Shown here: positions 17,782-25,917 of the stretch, in pieces
How positions within the stretch are numbered: the first letter of the stretch is position 1
Layout: every line of letters begins with the position of its first letter
From: Dactylosporangium siamense
Lineage (GTDB): Bacteria; Actinomycetota; Actinomycetes; Mycobacteriales; Micromonosporaceae
Direction of reading: 5' to 3'
Assembly: GCF_016862795.1 (NCBI RefSeq)
Contig: NZ_BONQ01000071.1
Location: forward strand, 1 to 64,000
Length of the DNA stretch: 64,000 nt
Program-made: the position numbers and the translations under genes
The notes under the pieces: model-generated
What the model saw: the letters and a program-made list of their open reading frames with translations, nothing else
What the model was told of the DNA's origin: nothing
The model's database searches: none

Positions 17782-18861
17782 TCAGCGCTCGATCTCACCC
17801 TTGATGAACTGCTCGACCGACGCGTGCGCGTCGTGGTCGTTGTACTGCACCGGCGGCGACTTCATGAAGTAGCTCGACGCGGACAGGATCGGACCACCGA
17901 CGCCCCGGTCCTTGGCGATCTTCGCGGCGCGCAGCGCGTCGATGATGACGCCGGCCGAGTTGGGGGAGTCCCAGACCTCGAGCTTCAGCTCCGCGTTGAG
18001 CGGGGTGTCGCCGAAGGACCTGCCCTCGAGCCGGATGTAGGCCCACTTGCGGTCGTCGAGCCACGGCACGTGGTCCGACGGGCCGATGTGGACGTCGGAC
18101 TTCGCCATCTCGTGCGGGATCTGCGAGGTCACCGACTGGGTCTTCGAGATCTTCTTCGAGACCAGGCGGGTGCGCTCCAGCATGTTCATGAAGTCCATGT
18201 TGCCGCCGAAGTTGAGCTGGTACGTGCGCAGCAGCTCGACGCCACGGTCCTCGAACAGCTTCGCCAGCGCCCGGTGCACGATCGTGGCACCGACCTGGCT
18301 CTTGATGTCGTCACCGACGATCGGCAGCCCGGCGTCGGTGAACTTCTGCGCCCACTCGGGGTTGGAGGCGATGAACACCGGCAGCGCGTTGACGAAGGCG
18401 CAGCCCGCGTCGATGGCGGCCTGTGCGTAGAACTTGGCCGCCTGCTCCGAGCCGACCGGCAGGTAGCAGACGAGCACATCGACCTGCGCGTCGCGCAGCG
18501 CGGCGGTCACGTCGACCGGCTGCTCGTCGGACTCGTCGACCATCTCGCGGTAGTACTGGCCCAGGCCGTCGAGGGTCGGGCCACGCTGGACGGTCACGCC
18601 GGTGGGCGGCACGTCGCAGAACTGGATGGTGTTGTTCTCACTGGCGCTGATCGCGGCGGCCAGGTCCTGGCCCACCTTCTTCGCGTCGACGTCGAACGCG
18701 GCGACGAACTGCACGTCACCGACGTGGTAGTCGCCGAACTTGACGTGCATGAGACCCGGTACCCGGTCATTCGGGTCGGCGGTGCGGTAATACTCCACGC
18801 CCTGGATCAGGGACGAGGCGCAGTTGCCGACACCGACGATGGCAACGCGGACGGAGCCCAT
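17782..18861 (-). CDS. ino1: inositol-3-phosphate synthase
   Basis: The 359-residue NAD-dependent enzyme converts glucose 6-phosphate to inositol 3-phosphate, the entry to mycothiol and phosphatidylinositol synthesis in actinomycetes. The Rossmann motif '[13 protein letters not shown]' is at residues 10-22; the family signatures '[18 protein letters not shown]' and '[12 protein letters not shown]' are intact. Length matches the short actinobacterial/archaeal form. The ATG at 18861 has AAGGAGG eight bases upstream; the frame is open further to 18984 but lies inside the padR gene. It is the second gene of a padR-ino1 operon, as in M. tuberculosis Rv0047c-Rv0046c. Confidence 0.97.
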   Translation of the reverse strand: MGSVRVAIVGVGNCASSLIQGVEYYRTADPNDRVPGLMHVKFGDYHVGDVQFVAAFDVDAKKVGQDLAAAISASENNTIQFCDVPPTGVTVQRGPTLDGLGQYYREMVDESDEQPVDVTAALRDAQVDVLVCYLPVGSEQAAKFYAQAAIDAGCAFVNALPVFIASNPEWAQKFTDAGLPIVGDDIKSQVGATIVHRALAKLFEDRGVELLRTYQLNFGGNMDFMNMLERTRLVSKKISKTQSVTSQIPHEMAKSDVHIGPSDHVPWLDDRKWAYIRLEGRSFGDTPLNAELKLEVWDSPNSAGVIIDALRAAKIAKDRGVGGPILSASSYFMKSPPVQYNDHDAHASVEQFIKGEIER

Positions 18862-18884
18862 CGCGGATGCCTCCTTCTTGTTGT

Positions 18885-19484
18885 TCACGATGACCGCTCC
18901 GGATCTGCCGAAGGCGGCTGAGGGGTGGTGCCATTGCGTTCGTTCGCAATGAGTTCTTCGAGCCAGCGGACCTCGCGCTCGCACGCGTCCAGGCCGTGGC
19001 GTTGCAGCTCCAGGGTGTAGGCGTCGAGCCGCTCCGCGGCCCGGCTCAGCACGTCACGCATGCCCTCGCGGCGCTCCTCGACCCGGCGGCGGCGGCCCTC
19101 GAGGATCCGCAGCCTGGTTGCCGGGTCGGTCCGCGCGAAGAACGCGAAATGGACCCCGAAACCGGCCTCGCTGTCATAGGTCTCAGGGCCGGCGGCGGTG
19201 AGCAGCTCCTGGAAGCGCTCCTTGCCTTCCGCGGTGATCGTGTAGACCACGCGGCCACGCTTACCGGTCAGCAGCGGGACCTCGTCGGCTGACGCCGGCA
19301 TGCCCGCCGGCGGCGCACCCTCGGAGATCCAGCCGTCGGTCTGGAGCCGACGCAGCGTTGGGTAGAGGGATCCGTAGCTGATCGCGGCCCGGAACGCGCC
19401 CAGCTTGGTGGTGAGTTGCTTGCGCAACTCATAGCCATGCATCGGGGACTCATGGAGAAGGCCCAGGATCGCCAGTTCGAGCAT
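18885..19484 (-). CDS. PadR-family transcriptional regulator
   Basis: The 199-residue protein has the PadR winged helix at the extreme N terminus ('[21 protein letters not shown]'), the wing '[15 protein letters not shown]', and a C-terminal helical dimerisation region (subfamily s1/Vir-like length). GGAGG lies seven bases upstream of the ATG at 19484. It is encoded directly before ino1, and a perfect palindrome 27 bases upstream of its start is a likely operator, so it probably represses itself and ino1. Confidence 0.92.
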   Translation of the reverse strand: MLELAILGLLHESPMHGYELRKQLTTKLGAFRAAISYGSLYPTLRRLQTDGWISEGAPPAGMPASADEVPLLTGKRGRVVYTITAEGKERFQELLTAAGPETYDSEAGFGVHFAFFARTDPATRLRILEGRRRRVEERREGMRDVLSRAAERLDAYTLELQRHGLDACEREVRWLEELIANERNGTTPQPPSADPERSS

Positions 19485-19510
19485 TCCCAGCCTCCCTCCG
19501 TTCACCCGGC

Positions 19511-19533
19511 CGATGTATCGGTCCGATACATCG
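19511..19533. promoter_or_regulatory. perfect palindrome, probable PadR operator
   Basis: The arm CGATGTATCGG, a central T and the exact complement form a 23-base perfect inverted repeat. It contains ATGT...ACAT half-sites, the core known for PadR proteins, although with 11 rather than the classical 8 intervening bases. It sits 27-49 bases upstream of the padR start codon, a position that fits promoter occlusion. Confidence 0.72.
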
Positions 19534-19669
19534 CAACGGTAGGCGCATGACCGAACGGGCGCAACGGAGCTGACCAAGTGGCCTAGGCCACAGCGCTGAT
19601 CGTCTATCCGACGGTTACCGATCGTGACCGATGTCGCCGAGCGGCGCGGGACCGCGTACCCTCGGGCGC

Positions 19670-20104
19670 ATGCGTACCCAGCGTCAGGTGGTCGACTTCT
19701 CCTTGCGGAGACGCGCCCTGCTGCGTGAGGTGCATTCCGGGCGCGTCGGCACCTATGAGGTGTGCGACGCGTCGCCATACCTGAAGAGCGCAGCGAAATT
19801 CCACGGCGAGCCGACGGACGAGCTGTGCCCGGTGTGCCGCCGGGAGAACCTCACCCATGTGCATTACATCTATGGGGATGAGCTGCGGCAGTCGTCCGGT
19901 CAGGCCCGCCGCCTGACGGAGCTGCCACTCCTGGCGATGACGCTGAGTGAGTTTCACGTCTACGTGGTGGAGGTCTGCCGCGACTGCGGCTGGAATCACC
20001 TCGTGGAGCAGTATCTGCTGGGTCGGGACGGCCTTGCGGCCGGATCGGACGATGGAGCCGGCGGTCGGTCGTCGACGCGGGTCCGAGGAGGGGCGGCCGA
20101 GTGA
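19670..20104 (+). CDS. DUF5318-like zinc-ribbon protein
   Basis: The 144-residue protein matches Rv0049-type proteins in position and content. It has a basic N-terminal helical region, then C-P-V-C-R (about residues 54-58) and C-R-D-C-G (about 105-109), a four-cysteine zinc site separated by about 50 residues. The tail is Gly/Arg-rich. Its function is not known. The ATG at 19670 is supported by TACCCT seven bases upstream, the leaderless pattern seen elsewhere here; the frame to 19631 has no signal. It is divergent from padR and lies upstream of ponA on the same strand. Confidence 0.8.
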   Translation: MRTQRQVVDFSLRRRALLREVHSGRVGTYEVCDASPYLKSAAKFHGEPTDELCPVCRRENLTHVHYIYGDELRQSSGQARRLTELPLLAMTLSEFHVYVVEVCRDCGWNHLVEQYLLGRDGLAAGSDDGAGGRSSTRVRGGAAE

Positions 20105-20300
20105 ACCTGGCCCGCAATCGTGGCGGGTCGATTTGCATCGAAGCCCTCACCGGCGGTGACCACCGCCGGCGCGGCCAGCGGCCTCACGGCCACTTGACCG
20201 CACAGACCGCAGACTTGAGACCTGACCGACGAGTGGCTCAGCTCACAGACATGGTGGCGACGGAGCATGCGACAACGACGCAACCGGCAAGGTGGGACGA

Positions 20301-23123
20301 ATGAACTACGGTGACCCGACCAACTCCCCCTCGGGCCGGGCGCAGGTTCCTGGATCGTTTCCGGGACCAGACGGTGATGACCCCTTCGGTGGCCCCCCGC
20401 TGCCGCCGCCTCCTCCCCTGCCCCCACCGCCGAGCGCAAGCAGCGGTGCGGCGGGCCGGGCGACGGTTGGTCGGGCGAGCATAGGTGGCCGCCCCGGCGA
20501 CGAGCCGCGCACCGGGCGGGCCTCCGTGCCCGTGCCGGGTGCATCCGGCTCCGCGTCGGTGTCCGGCTCCGCGTCCGTCTCCGGTTCGGCCTCCGTGTCC
20601 GGCTCCGCGTCGGTGCCCGGCAGCGGATCCCCGGCGGGTCGGGCGACGGTCGGCCGCGCGACGGTCGGCCGTGCATCGGTCTCCATGTCCTCCGGTGCCG
20701 ACGGCTTCGGCGACGGTCCGGGCGGACCCGGTGGCCCTGGCGGCCCCGGCGGGCCTGGTGGTCCCGACGGCTCCAGCGGCAGTGGCAGGGGCAAGAGCGG
20801 CAGCGCGAAGGCGAAGCGCCGCCGCCGCCGCAACATCGTCATCGCCGCGGTCGCCGCGTTCATCATGATCGCCGGCATCGGCATGGTCAGCGGCACGTAT
20901 TACTTCGACCAGGTCGCCCTGCCGGAGAACCTGGCGATGGAGCAGTCGACCACGATCTACTACGCCGACGGCGTCACGCCCATGGGCCGCATCGGCGACA
21001 AGAACCGGACGGTCATCCCGTTCGACCAGATTCCGCCCGACGTGCAGCACGCCGTCGTCGCGGCCGAGGACAACACCTTCTACACCAACGACGGCGTCGA
21101 CTACAAAGGCGTCGTCCGCGCGGCGTGGAACAACGTCACCGGCGGGGACCGGCAGGGCGCCTCGACGATCAGCCAGCAGTACGCCAGGAAATGGGCCGAG
21201 CTCGAGGGCGTCTCCTACGCGCGAAAGCTGCGCGAGGCCGTCATCGCGTTGAAGCTCAACCAGGACTACACCAAAGACCAGATCATGACGATGTACCTCA
21301 ACATCGTCTACTTCGGTCGCGGGGCATACGGCATCCAGGCCGCCTCCATCGCGTACTTCAACAAGCCCGCGAAGGACCTGACGATGGCTGAGGGCATGGT
21401 CCTCGCCGGCATCATCAAGAGCCCCGACAGCTCCGGCGGCAAGGGCAGCCCCTTCGACCCGAACGTCGACAAGCAGCAGGCCACGGACCGCTTCAACTAC
21501 ATCAAGAACCAGATGATCAAGTTGAACTTCGTGAAGTCCGAAGAGGCCGAAGCGAAGATGGCCTACCCGGCGAAGGTCATCACGCCGGCCGAGTCCAGGG
21601 CCAACGCGATCAAGACCCAGGGCAGCATGGACAAGCCCGAAGGCCTGATCGTGCACCACGTCCTCGACGAGGTGGCCAAGCTGACCGACCCGAAGACCGG
21701 CGCCCTGCTCTACGAGGGTGTCGACGCCGACGGCAGCAAGAACTTCGACAAGATCGCCAACGGCGGTCTGAAGATCGTCACCACGATCGACCAGAAGCTG
21801 CAGCAGGCCGCGGTTCAGGAGGCCAGCCGCAACCCCGAGTCGCGGATCAACAAGTATCCGGGCAACCTGCAGGCCGCCCTCGTGTCGGTCGAGCCGGGCA
21901 CCGGCGCGGTCAAGGCCTACTACGGCGGCGACAGTGGCAACGGCGGTGACTTCGCCGGCTACTACAACGACCCGGTGCTCAGCAACGGCGAGGACAGCTG
22001 CTGCGGCGGCCACCCGCCGGGCTCGACGATGAAGGTCTACACGCTGGCGACCGGTCTCATGAACGGCTACCGGATCGACTCCTACTGGAACGGCGACTCC
22101 CCGCAGCAGTTCCCGGCGAGTGGTCGAACCGCGAAGAACCCGGTCAAGAACGCCGGTGAGGGCAACGTCTCCTCGCCGAAGTGCAAGTCGGGCGACGGCA
22201 AGTGGTGCACCTTGGAAGAGGTCACCGTCATGTCGCTCAACGTGCCGTTCTTCGCGCTCGCCGAGAAGGTCGGCCCGGCCAAGGTGATCGACACCGCTCG
22301 CGCGGCCGGCATCACCGACATGTGGGCCAACGTCGACGGCAAGTCGAAGAAGATCGACCTGGTCGCCAACAAGGGCTCCGACGTGTTCCCGAAGTACTTC
22401 AACACCGAGGTCGCCTTCGGTCAGTACCCGGTGACCGTCCTCGAGCACGCCGGCGGCATCGCCACCTTCGCCGCCCGCGGCGTCGCGGCGAAGACCCACT
22501 TCCTCAAGGAGGTGTGGGAGAACGGCAAGAAGACCTACGGCGAGGTGATCAACCCGAAGCGCATTCCGGGCTTCACCGACCAGATGGCCGACGACCTCAA
22601 CACCGTCCTGCAGGGCGTGCCGAAGCACTACAGCCTGAAGCTCAAGGACGGCCGCCAGATCGCCGGCAAGACCGGCACCTGGCAGCTGGGCCAGACCACC
22701 TCCAACGCGCATGCGTGGTTCGTCGGCTACACCGCCTACGACCCGGGCAAGAAGTCGCCGGGCCTGGCGACCGCGGTGTGGGTCGGCAACAAGGCCGAGG
22801 AACAGAAGATCGTCGACGGCAACGGCAAGGGCGTCATCGGCGGTAGCCTGCCCGGCCCGATCTGGGTGGACTACATGGACAAGGCCGAGGCGATCATCAA
22901 GCAGCCGAAGATCAACTTCCCGGGGCCGAAGAACGTCGGCAACCTGGAGGTCGGCACCGGTGTCTCGCCGCAGCCGAGCATGCCGGTCGACCCGAACCTG
23001 CCGAGCGGCGGTCCCGGCTTCCCGGGCCCCGGCAACACCCAGACCCCCGGCAACGGTGGCAACGGCGGCGGCGGCAACGGCGGCGGCATCATCCCGACGG
23101 TCACGCCGACCCGAAGGCGCTGA
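20301..23123 (+). CDS. ponA: class A penicillin-binding protein (PonA)
   Basis: A bifunctional enzyme of about 940 residues that polymerises and cross-links peptidoglycan. A cytoplasmic tail of about 175 residues is rich in Pro, Gly and the repeats 'SGSASV' (four in tandem) and 'GRATVGRA'. One membrane helix follows (about 178-200), then a GT51 domain with 'VVAAEDNTFYTNDGVDYKG' and 'QGASTISQQ'. The transpeptidase domain has S-T-M-K at 575-578, S-L-N, and K-T-G-T from 790. The C terminus is Pro/Gly-rich. ATG 20301 is preferred to the GTG nine bases before it; neither has a strong ribosome binding site. Two GT87-type genes follow on the same strand. Confidence 0.96.
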   Translation: MNYGDPTNSPSGRAQVPGSFPGPDGDDPFGGPPLPPPPPLPPPPSASSGAAGRATVGRASIGGRPGDEPRTGRASVPVPGASGSASVSGSASVSGSASVSGSASVPGSGSPAGRATVGRATVGRASVSMSSGADGFGDGPGGPGGPGGPGGPGGPDGSSGSGRGKSGSAKAKRRRRRNIVIAAVAAFIMIAGIGMVSGTYYFDQVALPENLAMEQSTTIYYADGVTPMGRIGDKNRTVIPFDQIPPDVQHAVVAAEDNTFYTNDGVDYKGVVRAAWNNVTGGDRQGASTISQQYARKWAELEGVSYARKLREAVIALKLNQDYTKDQIMTMYLNIVYFGRGAYGIQAASIAYFNKPAKDLTMAEGMVLAGIIKSPDSSGGKGSPFDPNVDKQQATDRFNYIKNQMIKLNFVKSEEAEAKMAYPAKVITPAESRANAIKTQGSMDKPEGLIVHHVLDEVAKLTDPKTGALLYEGVDADGSKNFDKIANGGLKIVTTIDQKLQQAAVQEASRNPESRINKYPGNLQAALVSVEPGTGAVKAYYGGDSGNGGDFAGYYNDPVLSNGEDSCCGGHPPGSTMKVYTLATGLMNGYRIDSYWNGDSPQQFPASGRTAKNPVKNAGEGNVSSPKCKSGDGKWCTLEEVTVMSLNVPFFALAEKVGPAKVIDTARAAGITDMWANVDGKSKKIDLVANKGSDVFPKYFNTEVAFGQYPVTVLEHAGGIATFAARGVAAKTHFLKEVWENGKKTYGEVINPKRIPGFTDQMADDLNTVLQGVPKHYSLKLKDGRQIAGKTGTWQLGQTTSNAHAWFVGYTAYDPGKKSPGLATAVWVGNKAEEQKIVDGNGKGVIGGSLPGPIWVDYMDKAEAIIKQPKINFPGPKNVGNLEVGTGVSPQPSMPVDPNLPSGGPGFPGPGNTQTPGNGGNGGGGNGGGIIPTVTPTRRR

Positions 23124-23204
23124 TCGGGGCGGGCCGAAGATGTGCGGCCACGGTAACGGCGGTATGTTCGCCGGGACCGTGGCCGCTGTCGTTGGGGGTG
23201 TGGC

Positions 23205-24398
23205 TTGGAAGCGGGCAGGCTGAAGGCCGTCCGGTGGGGGCTGCTCGCGCTGTTCGTGGCGCTGGTGGCCTATGCGCACTGGTGGTATGGCATCCGGCAC
23301 CACTTCTACGACCTCACGATCTACCGCCTGGCCATCGACTGGTGGCTCGACGGGCACGACCTCTACACGTTCACCAAACCGGACGACACGCAGGGCGCGC
23401 TCGGCTTCACGTATCCGCCGTTCGGCGCGATGGTGCTGGTCCCGTTCGCGCTCCTGACCAAGAACGCCGCCGTGACCGTCTACGCCGTCATCGCCGTTGC
23501 CGGGCTGCTTGTCACCAGCTACTGGCTGGTCGCCCCGGTGGTGCGCCGGCACGGCTGGTCGTTGCCGTTCATGCTGGTGCTGTCGACCGTCGTGTTCAGC
23601 ACGCTGGAGCCGATCCGTGAAACGTTCAGCTTCGGCCAGATCAACGTGCTGCTCATCGTGCTCATCCTGGCCGACCTGCTGATCCTGCTGCCCCGGGAGA
23701 GCCGGTGGGCAGGTGTGCTCATCGGCCTTGCCGCCGCGATCAAGCTGACCCCGGCGATCTTCATCGTGTATCTGCTGGTCAGCCGGCGATACCGGGCCGG
23801 CATCACGGCGATCGTGAGCGCCGCGGTCGCGACGCTCCTCGCCGCCGCGGTCGCACCCCGCGCCTCGTGGGACTTCTGGAGCGACACCCTGTGGAAGGGT
23901 GACGGGATCGGCAACAAGGCCTACATCCCCAACCAGTCGCTGCGTGGCCTCCTTGCCCGTTACGACGCGCCCGGGTGGCTGTGGGTGCTGCTGGTCCTGG
24001 CCGTCGTCGCCGTGGGGCTCTGGCGCGCCCGCCGGGCCGCGCTCGCCGGCGACGAGCTCGTCGGGCTCACCATCGCCGGCTTCGTCGGCTGCCTGGCCAG
24101 CCCGATCACCTGGATCCACCACCTGTACTGGTTCGTGCCGGCGCTGGTCGTCCTCGTCGACGCGGGCCGGCGATGGCTGGCGGTATTGATCGCGGTCACC
24201 GTCGGCGTCGGCATGGTGTCGCTGTACGACCAGGGCCTGCCCGTCGACCCCTGGGGCAAGGGCGTCCTGGGCTTCTTCATCGAGAACTGGTACGTGCTGC
24301 TCGCCGCGGTGCTGCTGTTCGCACTGCCGATCCGGCGGATCGACGGGCAAACCACGTCGGGTGGTGCACCCGCCTCCGAGGTAGCGACGGTACGGTGA
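23205..24398 (+). CDS. GT87-type membrane glycosyltransferase
   Basis: The 397-residue integral membrane protein has about 10 predicted helices and the polyprenyl-phosphate-dependent GT-C pattern of the GT87/DUF2029 family. It has 'DLTIYRLAIDWWLDGHDLY' in the first outer loop with the acidic motif near residues 36-45, then 'TYPPFGAMVLVPFAL' and 'ITWIHHLYW'. Members transfer mannose in lipomannan or related glycan assembly; the acceptor here is unknown. The only plausible start near the N terminus is TTG at 23205. It lies after ponA and four bases before a second such gene. Confidence 0.85.
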   Translation: MEAGRLKAVRWGLLALFVALVAYAHWWYGIRHHFYDLTIYRLAIDWWLDGHDLYTFTKPDDTQGALGFTYPPFGAMVLVPFALLTKNAAVTVYAVIAVAGLLVTSYWLVAPVVRRHGWSLPFMLVLSTVVFSTLEPIRETFSFGQINVLLIVLILADLLILLPRESRWAGVLIGLAAAIKLTPAIFIVYLLVSRRYRAGITAIVSAAVATLLAAAVAPRASWDFWSDTLWKGDGIGNKAYIPNQSLRGLLARYDAPGWLWVLLVLAVVAVGLWRARRAALAGDELVGLTIAGFVGCLASPITWIHHLYWFVPALVVLVDAGRRWLAVLIAVTVGVGMVSLYDQGLPVDPWGKGVLGFFIENWYVLLAAVLLFALPIRRIDGQTTSGGAPASEVATVR

Positions 24399-24402
24399 TG
24401 CG

Positions 24403-25854
24403 ATGCCGCCGACTGTGCGACCCGAGCACCGCCTGAGTGACGAGCCCGCCACCTCCGACCGCTTCGTCGGTGGCCTCTCCGAGTCGATCGGTGGGCCCCT
24501 GGGCAGTCACGCAGTGCGGACGTCGAGCCGTTTCTGGACCCCCGCACGAGTGGTCCTGCTGCTGATCTGCGCCATGCTCAGCTTCTCCTGGATGCAGAAG
24601 TCCCCCTGTCGCGACGGCGCCTGGGCGGACATGAAGCAGTACAAGTACTTCTGTTACACCGACGTGCTGGCCCTGTACTACGCCGAGGGGCTGAACGAAG
24701 GCCAGGTCCCCTACGCCGACCACAAGGTCGAGTACCCGGTCCTGACCGGCGCGTTCATGGGCGTCCTCGGCCTGCCCGTGCACTCCCTCGGCCAGCAGGG
24801 GGCGATCGACAACCCGGGCCAGACCTTCTACGACCTCAACGCCGTGGTCCTCAGCGCGTTCGGCATCGCCGCGGTCGCCGCCACGATCGCGGTGCGCCGA
24901 CGAAGGCCCTGGGACGCCGCGATGTTCGCCGCGGCACCCGCGCTGTTCGTGTCCGCGACCGTCAACTGGGACCTCTTCTGCGTCGGCCTCGCCGCCATCT
25001 CGATCACATTCTGGGCCAGACGAAGACCACTGCTCGCCGGTCTCTTCCTCGGCCTGGCGACGGCCGCGAAGTTCTATCCGGTGCTGATCCTCGGCGCCCT
25101 GCTGGTGCTGTGCATACGCACCGGCAAGTGGAAGGAAGCCCTCGCCACGTTCGGTGTCGGCGCCGCCACCTGGCTGGCGATCAACGTGCCGGTCGCGATC
25201 CTCTACTGGGAATCGTGGATCAAGTTCTGGGACTTCAACTCCCAGCGCGGCATCGACTGGGGCACCCTCTGGTACATCGGAGCGCACTTCCCGCGCGGCT
25301 CCGGGCAGTACGGGTTCCCCTACTTCCAGAACCTCGACCTGGACCCTGAGCACGCCACCCTGAACGTGCTGTACCTCGGCCTGTTCCTGCTCTCCTGCGT
25401 CGGGATCCTGATCATCGGCCTGAGGGCGCCGATCCCGCCGCGCCTGGCCCAGCTCGCGTTCCTGATCGTCGCCGCGTTCCTGATCACCGGCAAGGTCTGG
25501 TCCCAGCAGTACGTCCTGTGGCTGATCCCCCTCGCGGTGCTCGCCCGTCCCCGATGGGGTGCGTTCCTCGCCTGGCAGGCGGCCGAGGTGCTCTACTTCG
25601 TGTCGTTCTACGGCGAGCTCATGGGCGCCTCGGGCCGGCAGGTGTTTCCGGAAGGCGTGTTCGTGCTCGCCTCGATCCTGCGGCTGGTCACGCTCGCGGT
25701 CCTGGTCGGCTACGTGATTCGCGACATCCTGCACCCGGAGTTCGATGTCGTGCGGGAGACCTACGAAGGCGAGGATCCCGACGGCGGGGTCTTCAACCGT
25801 GATGAGGTCGAGCCACCACTGATCGTTCCGCCACCGCTCGTCAAGACGCTGTAG
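24403..25854 (+). CDS. second GT87-like membrane glycosyltransferase
   Basis: The 483-residue protein has about 10-11 helices after a 45-residue cytoplasmic start. The first extracytoplasmic loop carries 'DVLALYYAEGLNEGQVPYADHKVEYPVLTGAFMG', matching the Rv0051-type proteins found downstream of ponA1 in mycobacteria. The C-terminal 55 residues are cytoplasmic and acidic. The ATG is four bases after the previous stop. It also has TACGGT six bases upstream, so it could be both cotranscribed and independently expressed. A strong terminator follows. Confidence 0.84.
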   Translation: MPPTVRPEHRLSDEPATSDRFVGGLSESIGGPLGSHAVRTSSRFWTPARVVLLLICAMLSFSWMQKSPCRDGAWADMKQYKYFCYTDVLALYYAEGLNEGQVPYADHKVEYPVLTGAFMGVLGLPVHSLGQQGAIDNPGQTFYDLNAVVLSAFGIAAVAATIAVRRRRPWDAAMFAAAPALFVSATVNWDLFCVGLAAISITFWARRRPLLAGLFLGLATAAKFYPVLILGALLVLCIRTGKWKEALATFGVGAATWLAINVPVAILYWESWIKFWDFNSQRGIDWGTLWYIGAHFPRGSGQYGFPYFQNLDLDPEHATLNVLYLGLFLLSCVGILIIGLRAPIPPRLAQLAFLIVAAFLITGKVWSQQYVLWLIPLAVLARPRWGAFLAWQAAEVLYFVSFYGELMGASGRQVFPEGVFVLASILRLVTLAVLVGYVIRDILHPEFDVVRETYEGEDPDGGVFNRDEVEPPLIVPPPLVKTL

Positions 25855-25862
25855 CAAATCGA

Positions 25863-25896
25863 ACGAAGGGCCGGCGGAATTCCGCCGGCCCTTCGT
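25863..25896. terminator. bidirectional terminator after the GT87 genes
   Basis: A perfect 34-base palindrome (arm ACGAAGGGCCGGCGGAA) lies nine bases past the GT87 stop codon and 22 bases from the convergent membrane-protein gene. Confidence 0.85.
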
Positions 25897-25917
25897 GTTG
25901 CTACGTCCTGCCCCTGG

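Noticed and set aside
20238-24452. 1404-residue open frame antisense to ponA and the first GT87 gene
   Set aside because: It lies opposite genes with full family motifs, has Arg/Asp/Val/Gly-rich composition without domains, and is explained by the high GC content keeping frames open.
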